The notes beneath the pieces are model-generated. The model was not told where the DNA came from and made no database searches. It saw only the letters and a list, made by a program, of their open reading frames with translations. DNA of 64,000 nt, from positions 36,043,312-36,107,311 of the forward strand of contig CM063113.1 of NCBI GenBank assembly GCA_031841125.1. Reading direction: 5' to 3'. Source of the stretch: Acanthococcus lagerstroemiae (taxonomy: Eukaryota > Arthropoda > Insecta > Hemiptera > Eriococcidae). A program made the position numbers and the translations under genes. Shown in pieces: positions 55,554 to 64,000 of this stretch (position 1 is the stretch's first letter; every line of letters begins with the position of its first letter).

Positions 55554-56395
55554 GTACCTTTATTCCGGCATTTCACATTTATCATTTTTCGAGTATAGGT
55601 CTCCCCTATTCGTTCCCTAATTCTGCGGTTTTGCGCTCTCCTCTTCCATAGCACTCCTAGCCTTTCCTCAATGTCGTCTCTCCATCTTTTTGCTGGCCTG
55701 CCTCTTCTCCTTTTATTACTGTACGGTGTCCAATTAGTTACCCTTTTTGTCCATGAATCATTCTCCATTCTTGCTATATGTCCTGCATACCTAATTTTTT
55801 GCAACCTGATTGTCACGAGTATATCCTTTGTTCCTGTTTCTTTCCTAATCACACTGTTCCTAATTTTATCTTTTGTTCTTATTCCCAGTATGCTTATTTC
55901 CATTTTCCGCTGGGTCGTTTGTATGCTATTAGCTTGCTCTCTCGTTAGTGCCCAAGTTTGTGCCCCGTACGTTAGGATTGGATATACGCAAGATTCCAGA
56001 ATTCTGATTTTGGATGGCACTTTCATTTTACCATTGAAGATTTTTCCCGGAGCCCAGTACCCCCTCCACGCTTTTTTTCTTCTTTCTTGTAGCTCTTTCT
56101 TTTGTCCTTCTTTGAACGACATAATTCTTCCCAGGTGTGTGTATTCATTGACCCTTTCTATCTCCATCCCTTCCATTTTGAGATTTTCTTTGGCTCTGTG
56201 TTGCTCATATATTTTGTTTTGCTAGTGTTTAGTTTCAGCCCCACCTCTTCACATTCCCGTGTGAGTTCTTTCACCATTTTTATTATTTCTTCCCTTTTAG
56301 TTCCCACCAGTACAATATCATCTGCAAATCTCAGATTATTTAGCCTCTTGCCATCTATATTTAGTCCTTGGTCCTCCCAATTTGGGACTTTTTAA
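55554..56395 (-). pseudogene. 5'-truncated RTE retrotransposon copy
   Basis: Minus strand from 56395: NLRFADDIVLVGTKREEI (catalytic box), CEEVGLKLNTSKTKYM. Then, in the 56176-55508 frame: IRILESCVYPILTYGAQTWA, LTREQANSIQTTQRKMEISI, YAGHIARMENDSWTKRVTNW, RRGRPAKRWRDDIEERLG, and AQNRRIRERIGETYTRKM. The GRP.KRW.DD....G..W.R.AQ.R order is diagnostic of RTE C-termini. The copy begins abruptly at palm block C (5' truncation) and ends in the (AAT)n tail with no stop codon before it. One frameshift near 56180. Confidence 0.85.
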
Positions 56396-57000
56396 GACTT
56401 GAGGCTTTGAATATGGGGAGGCATAACACAGGGAAATGTGAAAAGGAAATAGTCCCTGAATTGAGCAAAATTAGGAGGGGGGAAAATATCAAATGAGTAG
56501 TTTTTCATTCTCAAAAGGAGACGTTCCACGGAAGTCCCTCCTCTTCGTTACGCGACTGCTTGTCCAAGACTCGCTGAGACACCCTTTACGACTCTTCCAG
56601 ATTCTTCTAAAACTTTTTAGACTGACCAAAACTCTTCTAGTTTAAATTAAAACTTTTTAAGAGCAAGTTTTTTTCGATCATTTCGAAAATGAAGGAAATT
56701 CCACGTTCTATTTTTAAGAAATTCCGTTGTTATTCTGCACCCAATCACATTCTCTGGTTTCTTATATTCTGCAGTAGACGTAAGAAGAGGGCTTTTAGCG
56801 CAAGAAATAGCTAAGTCAAATGTCGGTTAGAACAATTCATCGGGTTGTACTCTTATACGTTGGCATTTCATACATTTGACAGACTATTCCAACCGAAATG
56901 CAACTTAACCACATTTTCTTTACACTACGCAAAGTTGCTTCACTTTTCTCACCACGTCTTTAAATGGTTCCACCGTTCATTCGTATTTTCTGCTCCTCAT
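56396..57000. other. Interval without a gene
   Basis: AT-rich, short ORFs only; no recognised repeats. Confidence 0.3.
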
Positions 57001-57880
57001 ATGCGATTTATTTTCCGAAGTTCAAGCTTCCCGGATCAAACTGCTTGAAAGCCCACTTAAAGTTCCTCCTTTTCGATTAGGGCTATATCGGTGTAATTGC
57101 ATCGTGTTTACAAAACCTCGCGGTGGCGTGCAAACATTTAACGGCACCCTCGTCGCGACTCGTTAATGCATAGGGAAGAGATATGGGGAGGGGGGTCAAA
57201 ACGAACAAAAAGCGCTATAATAACGTCGACGATTTGGGCTCTTTTCGCGAACAATATTCGACGTTTCGCGGTTTATATTGTACGCGTATATAACTATATA
57301 AATGGCATATTGTTTTAAAGGTGTGGAAGGGGGTGGGGCAGTGCCGCAGCATTGTCACCAATATCGACGAATTGCGCGTTTATCGTTACAATTTACACGC
57401 GTGACACTATTGACTGTCCCCAACCCTCAGCTCATCGTGGTTCTGGCTCGCCGTTTTAAATAACCGCGAAAATCGAATCGAGTATAAATAGCGAATATTT
57501 CATACACAACCGGAGATGAGGGGGCCACGGTAACCGCGTACTTAATCACCGAATGGGGATGTTGACTGGCGGCGTGTAATTGGCTGCCACGGGTTGTTCG
57601 AGACCATCAACACGAGCGTTTGATTCGAGCGGGGAAAATTCGAGATAAGTGGTTTCGAAATTAGCCTCGGTGGGCTGAGGAGTAAACAGGTGGCCACATT
57701 ATAGTGTACGAGGGAGAGGGCAGTATGGCCGAGCAGGTGGAATACTGCAAACTACTGAGAGGAAATCGAGGCGAATGTTCGAATGGTTTTATTAATTAGG
57801 ACGTCGGAGGAACAATTTCTCATGTTAGAGACTCACCGTCGTCCGAGTTCTAGAACATGCGAACAGGAGGAGCATTAAAT
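57001..57880. promoter_or_regulatory. Candidate cis-regulatory region
   Basis: Repeat-free, CpG-containing island between two repeat blocks. It has many homeodomain-type TAAT/ATTA cores (57090, 57167, 57590 and others), TATA-like words (tataactatataaatgg at 57290; gagtataaatagcg at 57480) and short palindromes. There is no ORF of note. Its sequence character resembles conserved noncoding DNA near developmental genes; function is inferred only. Confidence 0.3.
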
Positions 57881-57892
57881 AAAGAAAAATAC

Positions 57893-60800
57893 ATGGGCAG
57901 ATCTTCCCGGGACGAAAATGATTTTCCAGTCGTAACATCTAGTTTCTCCTGAGCTTAAAAAATTTTCTCCCCCTTTCACGGGGGGCTGGAACCTACCACC
58001 AACTTCGTAATCTTAAATAGGAAGGTATGCCTTTATGCACCTCGTTGGAAAGGTCATTTACTCCAAAATACGAATCCGTAGAAAAAAATCAAAATTTATC
58101 AATTTTGGGGGCAAGGGGCCTAGAGATGACCAAAATTCACCCAGAATCAAAGTGCGGTGACCTATCAAACGAACTATCGAAAATGGGGTTTTCCAGGTCG
58201 CTGATTTCGAATACTGCCTTATTTTTTCGATTTGACTAACCCAGGCACAGAACATTCAAAAATTTGGGGCAGAAGGGGTTATTTTAAATGTTTTTTATTT
58301 TCGCTGATACAATGTCTTTATGCACCTTGTTGGAAAGGCCTCTTCCCCCCAAAATTGAATTCGCGGAAAAGATTCAAAATTCATCAATTTTAGGAGGCCA
58401 GGGGGCCTAAAATTGGGGGAAATCCACCCAGAATCAAAGTGTGATGACCTATCGAACGAAATATCAAAAAAGGGGGTTTTCAGGTCGTGGATATCGAATA
58501 TTGCGTTATTTTTCCAATTTGACCCATTCAGGGGCAGAAAATTCAAAAATTTGGGGGAGCAGGGATTCATTTTTTTACGTTTTTTATGTTCACTGACACC
58601 ATGACTTCATGCACCTTGTTGAAAAAATCTCTTCCCCCAAAATTAGAATCCGTGAAAAAAATTCTGATTTGATCAATTTTAGGGGGCCAGTGGGCCTACA
58701 ATTGGAGAAAATCCACCGAGAATATTGTAGTGTGATGACCTAGGATTTTTTGTTCAGAAAGTGATTCGTTCGCTTTTTTTGTTTGCAAACTGTTGGAGAA
58801 AATCTGCAATTATTTTTCTTTCCGTTTCTGATGAACTTCCTTTGAAAATTATCCGGGATTTTTCCTGTATTTTTCTACCTTTGGACATTATTGCAATTTT
58901 TTCCCAAGAATTTCTCATGAAATTCCTTAAAGATTATCGAAGATTATTCTTGCAGATTTTCGATGAATTTCTTCGGAAAACATTTTTCCTGGAGGTTAGT
59001 TGTATCAAAAATTACCGGAATTTGCTTCCGAAAATTTCCAGTGAAATTTCTTAAAAATTCTCGGGAGATTTTCACCAAAAATCTTCGATGAATTTCTTCG
59101 GAGAACATTTTTTCTGAACATTGTTAATACTTCAAAAATCGTCGGAGTTTTTCTCTTAATGAAATTCTACAAAAATTATCAGAATATTTTCCCTAAGAAT
59201 TTTAAAGAAATTCTCTGGGAAACATTGGAAATTTTTTCCAGAAATGTCCGATAAGATTCTTCAGTTCAGCATTAAGCTTGTTAATAATAAAAAAAATTGA
59301 AAAAACCCAAGGATTTTTTTCTCAAAAATTTTTGATGTAGTTCCATCAAAAGCATCGGAAAATTTTCCCAAAGAAATTCGATGAAATTTTTCTAAAATCC
59401 TCGAACATTTTTCCTGAAGATTTTTGATGAAAATCTTCAAAAACGATCGGAGCCTTTTCCCAAATGTTTCCTAATGAAATTCTTCAGAAATTATCGAATG
59501 ATTTTCCTAAAGATTAGAATTATTGCAATTTCTCCCCAAAAATTTCTGACAAAATTCCTCAAGAAATTTTTGATGGAATTCCTCGGAGATCATGCAACAT
59601 TTTCCCTGAAAATCATTGACAAAATTCTCCAAAACCATTGTAGTTTTCCATCAACTTATTTCCTATGAGATTTTTCCTCCAAAATTTTTAATGAAAATCA
59701 TTGGAAAATTTTCCCAAAGATCTTCGATGAAATTCCCAAATTTCCAAAAGTAAGGTTACAAAAACTGGAGTGACATTTGTGGTATCGATTTTTGACCATT
59801 CTAACGTAAGTTTTTCTTTGAATTTTCTCAGAACAATTAGAAATTCCTAGGTCATCACACTTTGATTCTGGATGGATTTCCCCCAATTATAGGCCCCTTG
59901 GCCCCCTAAAATTGATAAATTTTGAATTTTTTCCGCCGATTCAATTTTGGAGCGGAGAGATCTTTGCAACAAGGTGCATAAGAACATACCTTCCCATTTA
60001 AGATTCCAAAGTTAGTGGTACGTTCCAGCCCTCCAAATATGGGGGAGAAAATTTCTTGTGCCCGCAGGAAACTAGACCACGGTACACGAAGATCGCATTT
60101 TGTTTGGGAGCAATCCGACAATTATTCGAGAAAAAAACAGGGGGGAGGGTCATTCTCAAAACTCACCCTGCACCTCTTTTAGGTTTTGATTTTGGATAGG
60201 TTTTGGCTGGCGTTACACCCCGTTCCCCGAAGTTGATGAATTTGCAATTTTTCTTCACGAATTCATATTTTGGAGGAACTGTCTGATCCAGCGATGTACA
60301 TGATGCCACTTTGATAACTTGAGCTAAGAAACTCAAAAATTTGTCAATTAGAACCACTTTTGGGTCTAAAATTTTGTAAGGCTCTGAAACGCGTTGAATC
60401 AGGGGAAAAATGTGATATCCGGAATCAGCGACCTCGAAAATCGCCTTTTCGATAGCTTTTTTGCTAGGTCATAATACTTCAATTTTGGACGGATTTTGGT
60501 CATCTCTGGACCCCTTACCCCGAAAATTGATAAATTTTGAAATTTTTTTCACGAATTCATACTCTGGAGGAAGTTTTCTATTCAACGATGTGCATAAAGC
60601 GACTTTAATAATCTGCATTCAGAAAGTCAAAAATTTGTGAATAATGGAACCAATTTTAGGTTGAAAATTTGGATTTTAAAACTCTAAAACGGGTTAAATT
60701 GGAAAAATAAGGCAATTATTTGAAATCAGCGACCTAGAAAACCCCCTTTTTGGTAGTTCGTTTGATAGGTCATCACACTTTGATTCTGGGCGGATTTTGG

Positions 60801-61328
60801 TCACCTCTAGGCCACCTCGCCCCCCCAAAATTGACGAATTTCAAAAAATTTTCACGGATTCTACTTTTGGGAGAAAGAGGCCTTTCCAACAAGGTGCATG
60901 AAGACATTGTATCAGCGAAAATGAGAAACATTAAAATAACCCCTTCTGCCCCAAATTTTTGAATGTTCTGCCCCCTGAGTTAGTCAAATCGAAAAAATAA
61001 GGCAATTTTCGAAATCAGCGACCTGGAAAACCCCATGTTCGGTAGTTCGTTTGATAGGTCACCACACTTTGATTCTGGGTGGATTTTAGTCATCTCTAGG
61101 TCCCTTACCCCCCCAAAATTGATAAATTTTAATTTTTTCCCACGGATTCGTATTTTGGAGTAAATGGCCTTTCCAACAAGGTGCATAAAGGCATACCTTC
61201 CTATTTAAGATTCCGAAGTTGGTGGTAGGTTCCAGCCCCCCGTGAAAGGGGGAGAAAATTTTTTAAGCTCAAGAGAAACTAGACCTTACGACTGGGAAAT
61301 CATTTTCGTCCCGGGAAGATCTGCCCAT
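57893..61328. mobile_element. Giant foldback element with ~290-bp tandem arms
   Basis: The left end atgggcagatcttcccggga (57893) and right end tcccgggaagatctgcccat (to 61328) begin inverted arms nearly identical for over 380 bases (ctccccctttcacggggggc, aaataggaaggtatgcc). Left-arm units carrying tgcacctcgttggaaagg start near 58030, 58312 and 58603. Right-arm reversed units lie near 59960, 60281, 60570, 60880 and 61167, so the period is about 285-310 bases. The core (58760-59830) is the degenerate satellite seen at 15360-17210. A second terminus-like end (aaaaaaacaggggggaggg...actcaccctgcac) at 60140-60172 suggests nested or tandem copies. Confidence 0.75.
58760..59830. repeat. Degenerate satellite core
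   Basis: Repeats of (a)aattatc(g)g(a)gattttcc...gaagatttt(c/t)gatgaaattc type, in the same orientation as 16440-17210. Frames through it are Phe/Ile/Lys-rich and not genes. Confidence 0.7.
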
Positions 61329-62090
61329 CGGTTCGTGAAAAAACAGGGGGGGGACTTTCGTGGAACACCTTGTATACAACATCGACGTATTTACGATAAG
61401 CTCATGGTTTGTCACTCTATTTGGGAAGCAGTTTTACACGCCTTTAAGAATTAGCATTGAGAATTTAGTTGACTGAATAACACTGAGTTTCATTTTATCT
61501 CCAGGTCAAATAAAATTTGAGGAGGACATAATCTCACCGAGTTTAGGCAAGTAAAAGCCAAGATATAATCAACGGATGGATTTTTGCTTACAGTTCGGTA
61601 TCTAGGTACTAATTTTATCGGTAAATGTTTCGAAAAATAAATTATTTTATACTGGACTCTTCATGAGTAGATACAGTATTACGTTATTTCCTAATCTACC
61701 TCAAAAAACTTCTTGAATTGTGAATTCAAAGTGAGAGTTCAGAGTCGTGCACGTTACTGAAGATGAATCAGGAGAAAAAAGTTGGCGCAGACTTTCCTCC
61801 ATTCCCGAAATACAGTCAAATTTAAAACAAAATTTCACTCAAGTACACTCAGGAGAACAGGAGTGTATCATTGGATAATTGAAAGTCTACTGTATTGAGA
61901 AGTGTTTCTTGGAGTTCTGAATGAGTTATAAACAAATTGAAAAAAGACTTGAAGAACAAAATAGTACTGGTTTTACCTCATGGACAAAAATGATAAGTAG
62001 TCCAAAGCGCTCAGCTGGAAAGGGGCGCCTGAAAAACGAGGTTAAAAATAAGAATAAAAGAGGATGGAAGGAATGAATAAAGTTAGGTAT
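61329..62090. other. Interval without a gene
   Basis: aaacaggggggggacttt...gaacaccttgtata at 61341-61375 may be the outermost terminus of the foldback family. The rest shows no recognised feature. Confidence 0.3.
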
Positions 62091-62742
62091 TACTATTATT
62101 ATTTTTGTAACGCTTTTTTCGTCACGCTCCAAAGTAACGCTTTTTTCCGGTGTGTGCTAAAGTAAATATAATGACTGGACTGACTGACTGACTCAACACT
62201 CTTCATTCTCCTGCGTGTACCACACTCCTTGTATCAGCCTGTATTCCCTTGTGAGCATCTCGTTCCTTGTACCAGCCTGCGAGCACTATGCTCTGCTAGT
62301 GCATTAACTTGCAGACGAGTCTGCAACCACAATAGAGCATTTTCATGTCCTTCTTCGCGGACTGCACCGACATGAGAATGTCGTCTTCCGCTACGCTCCG
62401 CAGAGCTTGCTGCGTTCTATATTATTTGGACGCTACATTCGCTGGACGATGAAATTCTCATGTCAGTGCAGTCCGCGAAGCAGACATGAAAATGCTCTCT
62501 CGTGGTTGCAGACTCGCCTGCAAGATGATGCGCTATCAGAGCGTAGTGCTCGCAGGCTGGTATGAGGAACGTGATGCTTGCAAGGGAATACAGGCTGATA
62601 CAAGGCGTGTGGTACTCACAGACGAATGAAGAGTGTTGAGTCAGTCAGTTAGTCCAGTCAGTCTAGTCAGTCAGGTTATTATTATTTTCGTAACGCTCTT
62701 TTCATCATGCTCCAAATTTTTTCCGCTGTGTGCCAAAGTAAA
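62091..62742. mobile_element. Palindrome bracketed by direct repeats
   Basis: Direct repeats: 62091-62166 (attattatttttgtaacgct...ctccaaagtaacgctttttt...gtgtgctaaagtaaa) and 62675-62742 (ttattattttcgtaacgctc...gctccaaattttttccgctgtgtgccaaagtaaa), same orientation. Between them 62170-62672 is a palindrome with arms of about 230 bases (gactcaacactcttcatt / aatgaagagtgttgagtc; agagcattttcatgtcc / gacatgaaaatgctctc) centred near 62420. No ORF of note. Half-copy at 20299-20467. Confidence 0.75.
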
Positions 62743-62879
62743 GACTAGCGTGTCCCTTATTTTAAAGATTTTCGCCAGTTGATTAGGGTCGCACTGAAAT
62801 ATATTCCCATGGACCTAGAAACTCGCCATATAAAATTTGAGCTCAATTTAAGGTCATTATGCCGTGCCACTTTGACCTT

Positions 62880-63290
62880 GAAGTTATGTACTTGTAATAC
62901 TGAGATTTTACGAAAAACCGCGAATATCTCGGAACATATAGAACCAAAATGCATATAACATAAAATGTTCCCTGTTAAATTTTCTACAAAAAAGATACAA
63001 CCCAACTTTTCGCTAAAACGCATATTCACCGAGATAATCGCAAAAATGTGTGAAAGTTTCGAGGAACGTGGCTTTTGTTATTTTTTCTTTCGTAACCAAT
63101 CTTTACTAGCTAAATCGCATCTGAAAAAATTTCACTTTAGGACCAAAATGATAATAACATAAAATGTTCCTTGTTGAATTCTCTGTAAAAAGGTCTCTTA
63201 CAACTTTTTTTTTTAGAAAATATATTTATCGAAATAACCGCAAAAATGCGTGGAATTTTCGAAAAACATAGGTTTTTTTTCATTATTTTA
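62880..63290. repeat. Tandem repeat, ~200-base period
   Basis: gaaccaaaatgcatataaca then taaaatgttccctgttaaa (62940) recurs as ggaccaaaatgataataaca then taaaatgttccttgttgaa (63140). The following (ata)tt(c/t)a(c)cgagataa(t)cgcaaaaatg block also repeats. Confidence 0.65.
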
Positions 63291-63548
63291 CAGCTGAAAT
63301 ATCTAATAATGTCGGGTAGTGCATACTACGATACAACTTCAGTCTCTGTCTACGGGTGCAAGCGCACCGGTTTACCCCCCCCCCATCCCACCCTACCTGA
63401 CTATGCCTATGACAGTTTGTTGGGTACCTACTATAGAGTAGACCTCGGATTATGTATGTGTATATAATATTGTGCTGTTAAGGAACTGTCACATGTTCTC
63501 AGAATACATTGTCATTTCCTGTGGGCAAATCGCTGTTTCCTATTGTTA
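63291..63548. other. Interval before the LINE frame
   Basis: Contains a C-run at 63378-63386. It may be part of the 5' region of the LINE that follows; no separate feature seen. Confidence 0.25.
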
Positions 63549-64000
63549 GAAGGAAAAGAAGAAGACAAGAACAAAGACCAAAACGAGAACGACACCCAAT
63601 TAAAAAAACTGCATGAAAAAAGAGCTGCACTATTGAAAAATAAAAACAGAACAAAAACCGAAAGAATAGAATTAAATGTAATTTCAAGATTAATAAGAAA
63701 TAAGATAAGACATAGAGATCAAATTGAAAAGGAACAAATAGTGAGGGAAACCATAAACGGTAGCAAAAATATAAAAAGAATGAAGAAGAGATTGAGGCTG
63801 GGAATACAATGGATAACGCATTTTGAAGACAGCAAAGGGGAAAAGATTAGCGACAGAAACGAAATAAACAAGTTTATATCCAAATATTACGAGACATTAT
63901 ATAACGACATTTCAGACAAAAGTCCTAAAATCGAAAAAAGAGTAGAAGGAAACCTTCAAGAAATTGAACCGAAATTCTTGACTGAAGAAGTAGAGAGAGT
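63549..64000 (+). CDS. LINE reverse-transcriptase linker region, runs off the right edge
   Basis: A continuous plus-strand frame without stop to the end of the window, about 150 codons. It begins Lys/Glu/Asn-rich (LEGKEEDKNKDQNEN), continues LHEKRAALLKNKNRTKTERI and RLIRNKIRHRDQIEKEQIV, then ITHFEDSKGEKISDRNEINK and FISKYYETLYND. The order basic helix, then D..G..I..R.EI..F...YY..LY, is that of the segment between endonuclease and polymerase in RTE-type LINEs (compare FYRNLYKK in the 47-kb element). No ATG marks its start; the endonuclease part is not recognisable upstream, so this is probably a 5'-truncated copy with polymerase beyond the edge. Confidence 0.65.

Noticed and set aside
55671..56225. 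184-codon plus-strand hydrophobic ORF resembling a membrane protein
   Set aside because: Exact antisense of the RTE C-terminal frame; hydrophobicity comes from reverse-complemented Lys/Glu codons.
58021..61200. Regular ~290-base repeats resembling an array
   Set aside because: Not a CRISPR: the units are long, degenerate, in inverted arms, without short unique spacers, and the genome is eukaryotic.

Overview
This is a eukaryotic, almost certainly insect, intergenic and intronic window. It is AT-rich and intron-containing, it carries an arthropod-type homeobox gene, and most of it is decayed transposable elements. A hemipteran-like genome would fit the reverse-transcriptase families, but that is only a guess. 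There are no bacterial-type operons and no CRISPR array. The only confidently recognised host gene is a Not (notochord homeobox/NOTO-like) homeobox gene on the minus strand. Its homeodomain is split between an exon at 34636-34817 and a last exon at 27907-28110, with a 6.5-kb intron at the canonical homeodomain 44/45 position. Its 5' exon(s) were not found. A probable 3'-terminal exon of a second, unrecognised gene lies on the plus strand at the left edge (193-557).

Layout. 0-1.5 kb: terminal exon and 3' flank. 1.5-9.5 kb: a TGATGTCA-type minisatellite, three minus-strand non-LTR fragments of the endonuclease-reverse transcriptase (RTE-like) type, and a plus-strand Jockey/CR1-like LINE split by a tRNA-derived SINE. 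10-14 kb: a small MITE, a Tc1/mariner relic with recognisable transposase, and a palindromic unit carrying a hammerhead-ribozyme-like motif just upstream of a LINE endonuclease fragment. 15-18 kb: a 2.6-kb hAT-type element (8-bp target duplication) filled with inverted arrays of a degenerate satellite and inserted into a tRNA-derived SINE. 19-27 kb: degenerate repeats and hAT-like MITEs. 28-34.6 kb: the Not intron, containing a large foldback element, a SINE and an RTE relic.

35-44 kb: several clear terminal-inverted-repeat elements, a pogo/Tigger-like fragment and a second hammerhead-like motif. 44-49.5 kb: a 3.3-kb RTE retrotransposon sandwiched exactly between two ~860-bp near-identical direct repeats that carry an R1-type reverse-transcriptase C-terminus. 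50-52.5 kb: LINE, SINE, MULE and MITE debris. 53-56.4 kb: a nested MITE and a 5'-truncated RTE copy ending in an (AAT)n tail. 56.4-57.9 kb: CpG-containing, mostly repeat-free DNA that is a candidate regulatory region. 57.9-61.4 kb: a second giant foldback element built of ~290-bp units around the same satellite found in the hAT element. 62.1-62.7 kb: a palindrome bracketed by direct repeats. 63.5 kb to the right edge: the start of another LINE reading frame.

The most interesting signals are the two hammerhead-like motifs inside palindromic retroelement sequences, the RTE insertion with apparently very long flanking duplications, and the foldback elements sharing a satellite core.
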